NCBI GenBank assembly: GCA_020832235.1
Contig: JAFIEZ010000005.1
Location: forward strand, 151,374-215,373
Direction: 5' to 3'
Source of the DNA: Bacteroidota bacterium
GTDB taxonomy: Bacteria > Bacteroidota > Rhodothermia > Balneolales > HLUCCA01
DNA: 64,000 bases
Shown here: positions 38,187-48,687 of the stretch, piece after piece
Layout of the letters: each line of letters opens with the position of its first letter
Position numbering within the stretch: the first letter of the stretch is position 1
Made by a program: the position numbers and the translations under genes
The notes under the pieces: model-generated
Database searches by the model: none
Told to the model about the DNA's origin: nothing
The model's input: the letters and a program-made list of their open reading frames with translations, nothing else

Positions 38187-38227
38187 CTTTCAAAATAGCT
38201 TTACGCTCCGCTTTTTTTGGTGTTCAA

Positions 38228-38725
38228 TCAGCTCTCGCGCTTCTCAAACTCATCTTCTATACGTTGCGCCAATTCGGCATCCATCTGAGTCCCCATGGCA
38301 ATCATTTGAAAGCGCTCAACACTCATTTCTTCTTCCTCAATCTTGGCCAACACTTTTTGCTGTGCTTCCATGGTTATTTGTTGCATTACCGGACCAACCT
38401 TACCTAAGATTTCCATTTCCTCTTCGGTGAGGTCTAGCTGGGCGGCAGCCTGTGGGTCTTGCTGGGCCATCGCAATCTGCTCGAAACGCTCGGTACTCAT
38501 GCCCTCTGCGTTTATGGCCGACAGAACCTGACGGTCGACATCGGCCTGGACCTCATCCAAAGCTTCTGCAATATTGGCAAATTTCACAATTTCTTCGTCC
38601 GATACATCATCAGACTGTGCGTATGCCGGCATCTGGGGTTGTTGTCCACCCATCTGAGCCATGGCGATTCCTGTTACAAAAAGTACACTGAGTGCTCCCA
38701 TCAATACTCGGGAAAGCTGTTTCAT
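38228..38725 (-). CDS. DUF4168-domain exported protein
   Basis: A 165-residue protein with signal peptide ending GIAMAQ, then a helical domain built of two similar halves: ISDEE-like SDEEIVKFANIAEALDEV, then LTEEEMEILGKVGPVMQQI, each followed by a segment with (M)S(T/V)ERFxxIAM (STERFEQIAMAQQ and SVERFQMIAMGTQ). The internal duplication is visible in the sequence. DUF4168 has no known function and is found in cyanobacteria, proteobacteria and this phylum. Terminator downstream at 38145-38186. Confidence 0.88.
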   Translation of the reverse strand: MKQLSRVLMGALSVLFVTGIAMAQMGGQQPQMPAYAQSDDVSDEEIVKFANIAEALDEVQADVDRQVLSAINAEGMSTERFEQIAMAQQDPQAAAQLDLTEEEMEILGKVGPVMQQITMEAQQKVLAKIEEEEMSVERFQMIAMGTQMDAELAQRIEDEFEKRES

Positions 38726-39203
38726 CTGAATTATCCTTTCAATTTTAAAATAGTATTCTAGTATGCTCTAGAAATAAGCATCTTATTTCGTTATTTCAAC
38801 CCCTTTTTTAGGGGACACAATCCTGCTAAACCCATCTTTCAACCCACAAAAAGGCCAAACCAGTTTATAAATGTTTGCTCCCCCGACACTTAAACCAGGT
38901 ATAGATGTGGCCAATGGTGGTTGGTATTAAACTATTTATGTGTATTAGATTATGTTAATACTATGCCATAAAGCGGCTTGTGGCGCTGTTGCGAGAGTGA
39001 TAAAACTTTCAAATGAGCATTAAATTATGTACATTGAGTTGAAGTTTGGGATAAATACTATCAAACTATTATTTAAACCAGAGGCTTCGTGAAATCGCCC
39101 CGATGCGGCGATGCACAATGCAGGCCCGTATCGAAACCAATCGTATTATTTACGCGATTTCCCGACGTTCTCGTTCAAGAATCACGTTTAAACTATTACG
39201 ATT
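38726..39203. other. 478-bp divergent spacer upstream of pflB
   Basis: This spacer divides DUF4168 (minus) from pflB (plus) and should hold the pflB promoter and its oxygen-responsive control. I find no match to a complete FNR/CRP box (TTGAT-N4-ATCAA). A small hairpin, ATCGCC/GGCGAT at 39094-39112, lies about 90 bp before the pflB start and could be in its leader. No gene is supported here. Confidence 0.5.
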
Positions 39204-41489
39204 ATGTCTGCACAAAGTGGTAAAAAAGCTGTCCTGGATCTGCCTTTCCTGACACAAGAATCCCCATCATGTTATCGCAATTTCACAAATGGGGAGTGGA
39301 TGCACGAAATTAACGTTCGCGATTTCATTCAAAAGAACTACAAGCCTTACGAGAACGATGCGTCATTCTTGGCCGAGCCTACCGACGATACCCGTCTGCT
39401 GTGGCAACAAGTGCTCAATTTAATGATTGAAGAACAGAAACGCGGCGTTTTGGATGCCGAAACCACAATGGTTTCTTCTATCGTTGCTCACGGACCCGGC
39501 TACATCGACAAGTCCCTCGAAAAAGTGGTTGGTCTTCAGACCGAAAAGCCACTCAAGCGCGCGCTCATGCCTTTTGGTGGGGTTCGTATGGCTAAAAACG
39601 CCCTCGAAAGCAACGGATTTGAATTCTCCGATGAAACACAGGCCGCTTTTGATGCTATCCGTAAAACCCATAACGATGGTGTTTTCGATGCGTATACCTC
39701 CGAAATCCGCAAAGCTCGCTCTTCCGGTATCGTAACCGGACTCCCTGATGCCTATGCCCGTGGACGTATCATCGGCGATTACCGTCGTCCTGCCTTGTAC
39801 GGCGTTGACCGTCTTATTGAAGAGAAGCACGAGCAGCTCGATTCTCTTGAAATCGCAACCCTCGACGAGCACACCATCCGCCTGCGTGAAGAAATAAACG
39901 AGCAGATCCGCTCGCTGAAAGAGCTCAAAGCCATGGCGAAATCCTACGGATTCGATATCAGCCGTCCAGCCGAGAACGCAACCGAAGCGGTTCAGTGGCT
40001 GTATTTTGCCTACCTCGCAGCAGTGAAGGAGCAAAATGGTGCAGCGATGTCCCTCGGACGTGTTTCTACCTTCCTCGATATTTATTTCGAGCGTGATTTT
40101 GCCGAAGGCACCCTGGATGAGGCCGGTGCTCAGGAGCTGATCGACCAATTTGTGATGAAACTCCGCATGGTACGCTTTATGCGAACACCCGATTATAACG
40201 AACTCTTCTCCGGCGATCCGACATGGGTAACCGAAGTTGTGGGCGGAATGGGTGTTGACGGACGAACCATGGTAACGAAGTCCTCCTACCGCTTCCTGCA
40301 CACCCTCGTGAATTTAGGTCCGGCACCTGAGCCAAACCTCACCGTTCTGTGGAGCGAGCGTCTGCCCGAAGCCTTCAAGAATTACTGTGCCGAAATCTCC
40401 ATCAAAACCTCTTCGCTTCAGTACGAAAACGATGATATGATGCGCGGTTATTGGGGCGATGACTACGGAATCGCGTGCTGCGTGTCGGCCATGCGTATCG
40501 GTAAGCAAATGCAGTTTTTCGGAGCGCGCGCGAACCTGGCGAAAACCCTCCTTTATGCCATCAACGGCGGTAAGGATGAAATCACCGGTGAGCAGATTGG
40601 TCCTGAAATGGCGCCTATCACCGGCGAGAAACTGACCTACGAAGAAGTGATGCCGAAATTCGATGCCATGATGGACTGGCTGGCGAATGTGTATATGAAC
40701 TCGCTCAACGCCATTCACTACATGCACGACAAGTACTACTACGAGCGTCTGGAAATGGCTCTGCACGACAGAGATGTGTTCCGAACCATGGCCTGCGGTA
40801 TTGCAGGACTCTCAGTAGTTGCCGACTCCTTCAGCGCCATGAAATTTGCCGATGTTCGCATCGTTCGCGACGACCGTGGACTAGCTGTAGATTATGAAGT
40901 AACCGGCGAATTCCCGACCTTCGGTAACGATGATGATCGTGTAGATCTCATTGCCCGCGATATGGTTAAGATTTTCATGAACAAACTGCGCAAGCAGCCA
41001 ACATACCGTGATTCAGTAGCAACTCAATCTATTCTCACCATTACATCCAATGTGGTGTACGGTAAGAAAACCGGCAGCACACCGGATGGACGTAAGCTCG
41101 GCGAGCCATTTGCTCCCGGCGCGAACCCCATGCATGGTCGTGATATGAACGGTGCTGTTTCCAGCATGATGTCGGTTGCCAAAATGCCATACGAATATGC
41201 ACAAGATGGTATTTCATATACCTTCTCCATCGTGCCTAAGGCGCTCGGCAGAACCGAAGCCGATCAAGTTTCTAACCTGGTAGGACTCATGGATGGATAC
41301 TTCGGTAAAGGCGGACATCATATCAATGTGAACGTCTTCGATCGCGAGACCCTGGTTCATGCCATGGAACATCCCGAGTTATATCCACAGCTGACGGTCC
41401 GGGTTTCGGGCTACGCGGTGAACTTTAACAAGCTCACCAAAGAGCAGCAGATGGATGTGATTAATCGTACATTCCATCAAAATAACTGA
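39204..41489 (+). CDS. pflB: Formate C-acetyltransferase (pyruvate formate-lyase)
   Basis: A 761-residue glycyl radical enzyme that splits pyruvate with CoA to acetyl-CoA and formate. The catalytic cysteine pair is Cys425-Cys426 in [10 protein letters not shown], and the radical glycine is Gly736 in [13 protein letters not shown]. Other conserved parts are [17 protein letters not shown] and [13 protein letters not shown]. Length and spacing match the E. coli type. It works anaerobically and needs the activase encoded at 41901-42635, which is on the same strand but after a terminator. Codon use is strikingly regular here (C/T-ending), suggesting high expression. Confidence 0.97.
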   Translation: MSAQSGKKAVLDLPFLTQESPSCYRNFTNGEWMHEINVRDFIQKNYKPYENDASFLAEPTDDTRLLWQQVLNLMIEEQKRGVLDAETTMVSSIVAHGPGYIDKSLEKVVGLQTEKPLKRALMPFGGVRMAKNALESNGFEFSDETQAAFDAIRKTHNDGVFDAYTSEIRKARSSGIVTGLPDAYARGRIIGDYRRPALYGVDRLIEEKHEQLDSLEIATLDEHTIRLREEINEQIRSLKELKAMAKSYGFDISRPAENATEAVQWLYFAYLAAVKEQNGAAMSLGRVSTFLDIYFERDFAEGTLDEAGAQELIDQFVMKLRMVRFMRTPDYNELFSGDPTWVTEVVGGMGVDGRTMVTKSSYRFLHTLVNLGPAPEPNLTVLWSERLPEAFKNYCAEISIKTSSLQYENDDMMRGYWGDDYGIACCVSAMRIGKQMQFFGARANLAKTLLYAINGGKDEITGEQIGPEMAPITGEKLTYEEVMPKFDAMMDWLANVYMNSLNAIHYMHDKYYYERLEMALHDRDVFRTMACGIAGLSVVADSFSAMKFADVRIVRDDRGLAVDYEVTGEFPTFGNDDDRVDLIARDMVKIFMNKLRKQPTYRDSVATQSILTITSNVVYGKKTGSTPDGRKLGEPFAPGANPMHGRDMNGAVSSMMSVAKMPYEYAQDGISYTFSIVPKALGRTEADQVSNLVGLMDGYFGKGGHHINVNVFDRETLVHAMEHPELYPQLTVRVSGYAVNFNKLTKEQQMDVINRTFHQNN

Positions 41490-41692
41490 TTAACTTGCCG
41501 AAGCAGGGTGTTTCACAACATCCTGCCCTCGGTAAATCTAGCCTTAAGGTAAGGTCAGACCTCGGGAAGTGTTGTATTCAGTTAATTCTGCTTTTGGCAG
41601 GTCAGAAACGCGAATACGCTTTGAATGCCGGATGTTGTTCCTGCACCACCCTTCGTGGTAAGCCATCGCGGAAACCTAACAAGAAAATCTGA

Positions 41693-41785
41693 GGCCAACC
41701 AGTGTGGTAAATGCCGTGGAAAATACGCACGGTAAACTCCTTTGGCTAACCAGTGTGGTAAACGCCGTGGCCAACCACTACGGCC
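41693..41785. repeat. 51-bp-spaced direct repeats between pflB and pflA
   Basis: The 27-bp unit GGCYAACCAGTGTGGTAAA plus YGCCGTGG occurs at 41693-41719 and 41744-41770, with a third, partial copy (CCAACCACTACGGCC) reaching 41785. Unit starts are 51 bp apart. The tract sits in the 411-bp pflB-pflA spacer, which is otherwise free of genes. Like the repeats at 25984-26096 it has a period divisible by three and no protein homology that I can see. Confidence 0.75.
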
Positions 41786-41848
41786 CAATGTTATTCCTGT
41801 GCGGGTGGGCGATTACGCAGACAATCGCCAATCTGTGAACAGATGCGG

Positions 41849-41881
41849 GTCCCGGCCGGAAAAGCCGGGACTCTTTTTTTT
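41849..41881 (+). terminator. Rho-independent terminator between pflB and pflA
   Basis: The 8-bp stem GTCCCGGC (41849-41856)/GCCGGGAC (41864-41871) is followed by TC and a run of eight T. It ends only 19 bp before the pflA ATG (41901), too close for a separate promoter unless that promoter overlaps the hairpin. It is probably a partial terminator that lets a fraction of pflB transcripts read into pflA, setting the activase at a lower level. Confidence 0.88.
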
Positions 41882-41900
41882 GTAATAAACAGATCGTTTT

Positions 41901-42635
41901 ATGAACAATCCTACCGGATATATCCATTCAATTGAGTCGGGCGGCACCGTTGACGGGCCCGGCGTTCGGCGTATTCTGTTCCTGCAGGGATGTCCTTTGG
42001 CATGTTTATATTGTCACAACCCCGACGCCCGTCCGTTCAAACAAGGCCGCAAAACCGATGCCTATTCTGAACTACGGGAAATCGCCCGTCAGAAGGATTT
42101 CTTCGCCTCAACCGGTGGGGGAGTCACCATTTCGGGAGGTGAGCCACTATGTCAGCCCGATTTTGTGAAGGCCATTTTCGACGGATGTCAGCGAATGGGG
42201 ATTCACACGGCCCTCGATACTTCCGGGTTTACCGGTCATAAGGCCGACGATGAGTTACTCAGCTACACCGATCTGGTGCTACTCGACATCAAGCACAGCG
42301 ATCCGGATAGCTACAAAGCGCTTACCGGCGTGAAGCTGCAGCCAACGCTGGATTTTGCCAATCGACTGGCGGCCATGAACAAGCCCGTGTGGCTGCGATA
42401 TGTGCTGGTGCCAGGCTATACCGATCAGCCCGAAGCCATTGCCACCCTGGCCGAAATGGTGCGTGATATGCCCAATATTGAACGCGTTGAAATCCTGCCC
42501 TACCACAAAATGGGCGAATACAAGTGGAATCAGCTTGGCGTTGAGAATCAGTTGCGGGACACCCCCGAGCCAACCCCCGAAGAAACCGAAAAAGCACGGT
42601 CTATATTTCGGGATGCGGGATTGACGGTGTATTAA
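41901..42635 (+). CDS. pflA: Pyruvate formate-lyase activating enzyme
   Basis: A 244-residue radical SAM enzyme that puts the glycyl radical on PflB. The cluster motif is CPLACLYCHNPD (CxxxCxxC, 30-37), followed by GGGVTISGGEPLCQPDF and DTSGFT, VLLDIKHSDPDSY and YVLVPGYTD, all standard for PflA. The length is standard. The nearby hairpin at 41849-41881 suggests expression as a minor read-through product of pflB. No good Shine-Dalgarno precedes the ATG. Confidence 0.96.
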   Translation: MNNPTGYIHSIESGGTVDGPGVRRILFLQGCPLACLYCHNPDARPFKQGRKTDAYSELREIARQKDFFASTGGGVTISGGEPLCQPDFVKAIFDGCQRMGIHTALDTSGFTGHKADDELLSYTDLVLLDIKHSDPDSYKALTGVKLQPTLDFANRLAAMNKPVWLRYVLVPGYTDQPEAIATLAEMVRDMPNIERVEILPYHKMGEYKWNQLGVENQLRDTPEPTPEETEKARSIFRDAGLTVY

Positions 42636-42835
42636 CTATAGCATACGTTCCGATTCGCCGTAGTGTTTGTACCGTCTTGCCTATAGCATACCTATCGACT
42701 TGCAAACCGTGCCGTTTCCATCTACGGAAGTTTCGGGTATGTATTTAACTGGAAAAGAATCTATTCGAAAGGTTTCCTACTGCAATAGGTGTTTTGCTGC
42801 CGCGTTAGAACCGTATGATTTAAGTATGTTAAGCG

Positions 42836-43480
42836 ATGCTCAAGAATCTCCCCCTGTTATTACTCGCCGTATTGATGCTGACCGGTTGCGCTGTATCCAA
42901 TCCGGATTTGTTTCCGTCGGATGTTGAGGAACGTCCGGTGGAAGTGGTCATTGTACGACATGGATGGCACGTGGGACTTGCACTTCCCGTCGACAGCACC
43001 TTTGCTGCCGTGCTACATCCCGATTTACACGCTCAGGAATATCGTTTTGCCGAGTTTGGTTGGGGAGACCGCGATTTTTACACAGGCAACAGCCGCAGTT
43101 TGTGGACAAAATTGAAAGGCGCGCTCTGGTCCACCCCCTCGGTGGTGCATATTGCAGCTTTCGACCTCCATCCGGATGTGCAGTTTCAGGGGTTATCGCG
43201 GCAGTCGGTTCGCTTGTCAACCGATGGTTACAGGGAGTTGCTTTATTTTATAAAGCAAACGTTGGATGCCGATGAATCTGGCGCACCAGTTGAACTGCAA
43301 CCCGGACTCTATGCCAACGGAATATTCTACACCTCGTCAAGGGGGTATTTCTGGCCCCGAACCAGCAACACCTGGGTAGCGCGATTATTAAACGAGGCTG
43401 GGGCACCCATATCGCCATTCTGGTCGCCCAACGCCGGCAGTGTGATGCGTCAGTCCCGTGGATTAGACGCCCGTTTGTAA
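42836..43480 (+). CDS. TIGR02117/DUF2459-family lipoprotein
   Basis: A 214-residue lipoprotein with leader ending MLTGC. Family motifs are IVRHGWHVGLALP, FAEFGWGDRDFYTG, and late NTWVARLLNEAG with PFWSP. DUF2459 members are found in proteobacteria and this phylum, often beside polymer or storage genes; no activity is known. Upstream 200 bp (42636-42835) contain the short repeat CTATAGCATAC twice (about 42637 and 42681) and no gene. Confidence 0.9.
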   Translation: MLKNLPLLLLAVLMLTGCAVSNPDLFPSDVEERPVEVVIVRHGWHVGLALPVDSTFAAVLHPDLHAQEYRFAEFGWGDRDFYTGNSRSLWTKLKGALWSTPSVVHIAAFDLHPDVQFQGLSRQSVRLSTDGYRELLYFIKQTLDADESGAPVELQPGLYANGIFYTSSRGYFWPRTSNTWVARLLNEAGAPISPFWSPNAGSVMRQSRGLDARL

Positions 43481-43590
43481 TCAAGGCTCACATTGCCAAT
43501 AGCAGTAGTGCATGACGGACGTGATATCGGAAAGTTAAAAAGCCCCACACCTGCGCCGGCAGTGTAAAATGCTAGTTCTATGTATAGAAG

Positions 43591-44895
43591 TTATCTCAAA
43601 GAATAGGCATCTGCTCCGACATCATCGAAGTAAGCCAGCAGTAAGTCGACCACAGCTCCGTAACTGCGTACACCATCCACCTGCATGTTTGAGCGGAGAT
43701 AGGCATCGTTAATGCGGACCGAGGCTTCCGCTATTGGTCCCTCAAACTGCTGCCAGAATGCCATTCGGGCCGTCAAATCGCGTGCCACACCCGGTCCGGC
43801 CAGCTGTGCGGCCTCGAACCAGGCCTCCCGGTTAACCCTCGCCAAAGCATTCGAAGCGTAAACGAAGGCATTGAGCCAGGCCGAATACACGAAATCGGGA
43901 TTGCTATGCGTCGTCCCGGCCAGAAACGCCACGAATTCGGCCTCATCCTCACGAGCGAATCCAATGGTGTGGGCCAGTTCATGCATGGTTGTTGAGGGAA
44001 TAGAGGAATGCGGCATGGCAATATTCACGTTGGCTTCTACAAAAAACGGGAAATACATACCACTGATGCGGGTGTAGGACCACCACCGAGAGGCCATAAC
44101 ACCTTTGGCACGGCGTGTGGGAATGCACAGCTCCGGCCATTGCTGCGCTGCCTCCTGAAATCCCAGGTATCCGGTAGCCAGCGTCATGGAGATGCTATTT
44201 TGCAGCCGCATCACACCGTTGGCGTCCTCAAGAATGTGTTCGCGGGCTTCGGCCGTTTGTCGTGCCAGAAAAAAGGTGAGCGCAGCCAGTTCCTCAACCG
44301 AACGGTCATGAACATCGATTTCAAACACATCGGCTGCTGGCATGCGTGCATAGTTGAATCCGAATAACAGCATAAAAACCAGATACGCCCATGAAGCCGT
44401 CCAACCCGTGGCCACAAGGGCCCGCACCCACACTTGCGAGGGTTTTGTGAATGTGTGATGATGTGATGAATGACTAGAGTTGTTGTCAAAGGCCCCACCT
44501 TGCTGATGGTTTCCTTTTCGGGATGTCTGTTCTGATGGGGAACTAAACGTTTCCAGCCCTGCCGGGTTCATTAGGAGCTGCTCACGCTCCATTTGTATCC
44601 ATGCGTTTGCCGCTTTCTCCCGAACATTGCGGGTTTTCAACCATATACGAAGCAGGATGATAACCAGCAGCGGGAGGGCGGACCATACCAGCGCTTCTGT
44701 CAGCGAAAAAGGCACCAGCGACGATACCCACGAAACCGGATTCGATATCCATCGAAACAGCTTTCCGGTAAACCAAACCTCGGTAAACTGTGGGAATCCG
44801 GCCAGTATTCGCTGCACAGCGAATGCAACCAAAGCAGGCAAGAATAGGAGCAGGTCTTTGAGGCGAAAATAAGGATGGAATCCAGATACCGTCAT
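43591..44895 (-). CDS. DUF3810 membrane-bound putative zinc metallopeptidase
   Basis: The ATG at 44895 is chosen over a TTG at 44931. The protein is about 434 residues. Three helices lie in the first half (about 12-32, 52-85, 160-180), separated by a His/Ser-rich loop (SSHSSHHHTF) that is unusual for the family. The C-terminal domain has STTMHELAHTIGFAREDEAEFVAFL, which supplies HExxH and a downstream Glu as in gluzincins. DUF3810 is widespread in Bacteroidota and Firmicutes, with peptidase activity inferred only from this motif. Monocistronic. Confidence 0.9.
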   Translation of the reverse strand: MTVSGFHPYFRLKDLLLFLPALVAFAVQRILAGFPQFTEVWFTGKLFRWISNPVSWVSSLVPFSLTEALVWSALPLLVIILLRIWLKTRNVREKAANAWIQMEREQLLMNPAGLETFSSPSEQTSRKGNHQQGGAFDNNSSHSSHHHTFTKPSQVWVRALVATGWTASWAYLVFMLLFGFNYARMPAADVFEIDVHDRSVEELAALTFFLARQTAEAREHILEDANGVMRLQNSISMTLATGYLGFQEAAQQWPELCIPTRRAKGVMASRWWSYTRISGMYFPFFVEANVNIAMPHSSIPSTTMHELAHTIGFAREDEAEFVAFLAGTTHSNPDFVYSAWLNAFVYASNALARVNREAWFEAAQLAGPGVARDLTARMAFWQQFEGPIAEASVRINDAYLRSNMQVDGVRSYGAVVDLLLAYFDDVGADAYSLR

Positions 44896-45033
44896 GCTTT
44901 TGAATAGGTCGTTAGGGTTGAACAATGGCAAAGGTGTTGATTCAGAGGCGATGTCTCGGAGTCAACATGGTTAGGCTCCGTAATGCGAATGGGGGATATA
45001 TGCACACCTTAAATGGAATACATTCTATTAATA

Positions 45034-46224
45034 TTATAATTCTTCTGGATATAGCTCTGAAATGTAGAGAGTGCCGTTAATCAAATCTTGTTCAGCGTAA
45101 CTGCCTACCCACATTAAATAGCTACCTTCGGCGGGATTTTCAAATGAAATTAAAGGATTCAATGCATTGATAGATCCACCGGCGTCGTCATTGCAATGCC
45201 ACGCACCATCCGGTGATCGCACAATAAGCGTTGTATCGTCGCTATTATTGTCGGCGGAAAAATAGATGTACAACAAATCGCTGCTTCCCGACCACTCGAG
45301 CCGATAATCAGGTGCTGTGGCGGCATAACCGGTACAAGAAGGACCAATGGTACGGATACGATTCTCTCCACCGGCAAGAATGGAGACCGAGCTCAGATCA
45401 GGCACAAATCCTGCCGCAAGCGGGATGGTTCCGTAGAGGGGATCCATTTCGGGGTCAAGTCCATCGTTTTCGGGGAAGAAATCTTCCCAATTGTCCATCA
45501 CATTGTCTGACTCCAATGCAGCCCAGACAGCCTGCATCGACAGCAGAATACCCAGACTGGTGGCGGTTTCGGTCTCGAAACGTACCAGGGCCGGCATCCC
45601 GATAACTTGTCCGGCTTCATTGAAGGCCATGCCTCCGCTATTGCCGGACGAAACTGTGGCGTTGGTGCGAAACAAAACCGGCATTTCGGTGCCGTTAAGG
45701 TCCTCGTAGAGTACTGAAGCGATGTGACCTGTGCTGAAAATCAGCTCATTATCACCGATTCCGGGATAACCCAGAATAGAGACGACATCCCCCCGCCGAA
45801 CGTTGGTGAGATTCCGTTGAAAGGTGAGATCGGGCAGACAAAATGTGGTGGTATTGCGTCGACAGCGCAGATCACTGGCAATAACCGGCCTCCCATCCAT
45901 ATACAAGGGTACTCGAAGCAGGGCGGCATCCACATCGGGAGAAAAACGGTGAAGCAGGGCAGTGAAGGTCGTGACGGCCGGTCGATTGGGGTTTTCCAGA
46001 ATACCCACACCAAATTTGGTGAAACCCTCCGCTACATGCCGGCTTGTGAGAATCATCACCTCGTTGTTTTGAATGAACATGATGCCTGACCCGGTACCGT
46101 CGGGAGCATGGATCTGAACAACGGCTTTGGAAAGGTTATCGAGGTTCTGTGCTATACTATAATGTGGCAGGAGTAACGTCAGTACTGCGGTAAGAAATAC
46201 TGAAACCCGAATAGATTTGCGCAT
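45034..46224 (-). CDS. Trypsin-like exported serine protease with C-terminal beta-sandwich
   Basis: The ATG at 46224 gives a signal peptide ending HYSIAQ. Residues about 30-230 form a two-barrel S1-type protease with the triad in LTSRHVAEG, DVDAALLRV and SSGNSGGMAF. Residues about 270-395 form a PPC-like domain (GPSCTGYAAT, YIYFSADNNSDDTTL, SPDGAWHCNDDAGG) that may bind a surface or aid secretion. It has no PDZ domain, so it is not DegP. Divergent from the S58 peptidase by about 120 bp. Confidence 0.88.
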   Translation of the reverse strand: MRKSIRVSVFLTAVLTLLLPHYSIAQNLDNLSKAVVQIHAPDGTGSGIMFIQNNEVMILTSRHVAEGFTKFGVGILENPNRPAVTTFTALLHRFSPDVDAALLRVPLYMDGRPVIASDLRCRRNTTTFCLPDLTFQRNLTNVRRGDVVSILGYPGIGDNELIFSTGHIASVLYEDLNGTEMPVLFRTNATVSSGNSGGMAFNEAGQVIGMPALVRFETETATSLGILLSMQAVWAALESDNVMDNWEDFFPENDGLDPEMDPLYGTIPLAAGFVPDLSSVSILAGGENRIRTIGPSCTGYAATAPDYRLEWSGSSDLLYIYFSADNNSDDTTLIVRSPDGAWHCNDDAGGSINALNPLISFENPAEGSYLMWVGSYAEQDLINGTLYISELYPEEL

Positions 46225-46343
46225 GAGGGTGTACATTTGGTTATAAACTAAAGACCGGTGATGATTTCGAGCGTGTTCACAAAGGTAAGATTCTGCTATA
46301 TTCAAGGCATCGAATAATATACAGTAAAGAGCGGGTTACCCAA

Positions 46344-47609
46344 ATGAAACGTCATCTCGGAATAGCAATCTTGTTAATCATTTTCGCAAACAGTGCATTT
46401 GCCCAGCAGCGGGTTCGCGACCTGGGTGTGCAGCCCGGAATCCTCACGCCGGGACAATACAACGCTATAACCGATGTAGCTGGTGTTAAAGTCGGGCATC
46501 AAACGCTGATTGAGGGTGATTCTGTGCGGACCGGAGTTACGGTAATTTTGCCGCATGATGGGAATGTGTTTCAGAGTCGGGTTCCGGCTGCGGTGTATGT
46601 CGGCAATGGATTCGGCAAAGCGGTGGGATTTACCCAGATTCAGGAGCTGGGCGAGCTGGAGACACCTATCGGCCTTACGAACACCTTAAGCGTGTATGAG
46701 GTAGCTGCGGCGCTGGCCGACTACACGTTGCGGCTTCCGGGTAACGAACAGGTTGGGTCGGTGAATGCGGTGGCCGGAGAGACGAACGATGGATGGCTGA
46801 ACGAAATCCGCGCTCGGGTGGTACGACAGGAGGATGTGTTCGCTGCGATTGCCAACGCTTCGGGAGGTGTGGTAGCCGAGGGGAATGTGGGGGCCGGAAC
46901 CGGCACCCGCGCGTTGGGATTTAAGGCCGGGATTGGCACGTCCTCGCGGGTGCTGCCGGAGTCGCGCGGCGGGTACACCGTAGGGGTGTTGGTGCAGAGT
47001 AATTTTGGCGGCATTCTGGAAGTTGTCGGCGTGCCGGTGGGCGTTGAGCTGGGTAATCACTACTTGTCGGGCGAGGTGCCGTATGCGTTGCCTGAGAACA
47101 CATCCCGGGGCGCTGCCATTCGTGAGGATGAGCCGGTTGATTGGATAAGTGCCCTGAACAAGGCTGTAATCCACGCTAACGCTGAGCGTGCGGAAGGTTT
47201 ACCAGCGTACGATTTCGACGTTGACGGATCGGTTATGATTATTGTCGCTACCGATGCCCCGCTGACATCACGCAATCTGGAACGACTCGCCCGCCGGGCT
47301 TTTATGTCCATCGCGAAAGTGGGTGGATTTGCCTCCAATGGAAGCGGTGATTACGTCATTGCTTTCAGCACCCATCCCGATGTGCGCATCCATCCATCCG
47401 AAGATGAAGGGATGCTGCACAATCGAGAACTGGCCAATGCGGAGGTAACTCCTTTGTTTCTGGCGGCTGTGGAAGCTACCGAAGAAGCCCTGCTGAACTC
47501 ACTATTCATGGCCGAAAGCATGTCCGGCACCCGCGACCGAACCATGCCGGCGATTCCCATCGATCAGGTGAAGGAGATGCTGCGTAAATATGGGCGCATC
47601 GCGGATTAA
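46344..47609 (+). CDS. P1 (S58) family aminopeptidase, DmpA/BapA-like
   Basis: A 421-residue exported enzyme (signal peptide ending NSAFAQ). The proenzyme of this N-terminal nucleophile family cleaves itself before a Ser; the GS junction is clear in DGSVMIIVATDAPL (Gly295-Ser296), close to the usual site. Supporting motifs are ITDVAGVKVGH, TNTLSVYEVA and SNFGGILEVVGVPVG. The family hydrolyses D-amino acid or beta-amino acid peptides, so this enzyme may scavenge bacterial wall or siderophore peptides. The substrate is unknown. Confidence 0.93.
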   Translation: MKRHLGIAILLIIFANSAFAQQRVRDLGVQPGILTPGQYNAITDVAGVKVGHQTLIEGDSVRTGVTVILPHDGNVFQSRVPAAVYVGNGFGKAVGFTQIQELGELETPIGLTNTLSVYEVAAALADYTLRLPGNEQVGSVNAVAGETNDGWLNEIRARVVRQEDVFAAIANASGGVVAEGNVGAGTGTRALGFKAGIGTSSRVLPESRGGYTVGVLVQSNFGGILEVVGVPVGVELGNHYLSGEVPYALPENTSRGAAIREDEPVDWISALNKAVIHANAERAEGLPAYDFDVDGSVMIIVATDAPLTSRNLERLARRAFMSIAKVGGFASNGSGDYVIAFSTHPDVRIHPSEDEGMLHNRELANAEVTPLFLAAVEATEEALLNSLFMAESMSGTRDRTMPAIPIDQVKEMLRKYGRIAD

Positions 47610-47737
47610 AATCTTACGATGCGTAGCAACTTGCCTAATGAGCGTCTGTTATGCCTCGAATTTGTTTTTTTTCCTAAAGCAACCAGGAGAGGTAAAGTAT
47701 CTATCCGAAAAAAGTATTCGTTTAAGGCTGATTATAC

Positions 47738-48443
47738 CTATTTCCCAATATTCTCCGCTTTCAGATACTCTTCAACGCTAGTCCAGTTTACATCCGCATA
47801 TCGGTCATTATCATACTCCTGGAAAATGATTCGACCTTCCATCATATCGCGCATGTATTGCATTCCCTGCCAGGCTGGATATAACTCATCGTTACCCGGC
47901 GAGAAAAATCGCGTGAGCCGAATGATGATGTTGAAAAGCTTGATGTTGCCGGGTTTAAACAGCTTGAATGGCTGATTGGTCAATCGGGATAGTAACTGTA
48001 CGAAATCGTTGCACGATAATCGGTCGCCAGCTATACGCAGATAACGGGGTGTTTCGTCGTCAATTGCGGCGCAGATCGAGATTGCGGTTCTGTCCTTCAA
48101 CGAGGTTCGTAAAATCAATGGAGAAGTCGCTAGGTATGAATCGCTTAACGCCCGCTTCAACGGCTGCATCCAGCAGACATTTTTGTGTGTCTATGATGGT
48201 GTCCCGAAGTCCGGCGAGGGCCGAAACAACGCAATGAGCACCCTTTAAAATGGGAACCAGTTCGCTGGTATTGTTCAGATCTGCCTGGTGAAAAACAACT
48301 CCCTTGTCTTTGAGCAGGCTGATTTTGTCAGTATTGGTTTGCTTCCGCACGATGGCGGTAACCTGAACGCCCTTAACTAATAATGCATCAATAATTTTGC
48401 CACCCAGATTGCCAGTTGCCCCGGCTACAACGATATGTTTCAT
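47738..48443 (-). pseudogene. NmrA-like/isoflavone reductase gene with internal deletion
   Basis: Two frames make one gene. The N-terminal frame (48443 down to a TGA at 48060) gives VAGATGNLGGKIIDALL, ADLNNTSELVPIL and RFIPSDFSIDFTN, ending in LDLRRN and a stop. The C-terminal frame (to 47738) picks up with DDETPRYLRIAG and FKPGNIKLFNIII. Intact proteins have about 60-70 residues between these parts, so a piece with a frame change is gone at about 48064-48072. The Rossmann part alone cannot be a working reductase. This mirrors the way abiEii was broken. Confidence 0.85.
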
Positions 48444-48687
48444 GAAATGCTTTGTGATTAAGGTTTATATAGCTTTAAGGTGTACGATAACGACGGTTCA
48501 AACTGAGCTTCAGGTCCTCTTTCGGACAGTACTTCAGGCTTTACTTCAGAAAGTTCTTCCGTCTTTACTTCAGGCTATTCAATTTCGCAATGTAACACTA
48601 TTGTCATGGAATTAATTCAAATTGCGAACGCTAACACAATGAATTACAATGAACTAGATATAATTCAAACATAATTCAACGTTTTGC

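Noticed and set aside
38726-39203. An FNR box upstream of pflB
   Set aside because: Only half-sites were found; none has the required TTGAT-N4-ATCAA symmetry.
41849-41881. Riboswitch between pflB and pflA
   Set aside because: There is a single simple hairpin with a T-run and no conserved aptamer elements.
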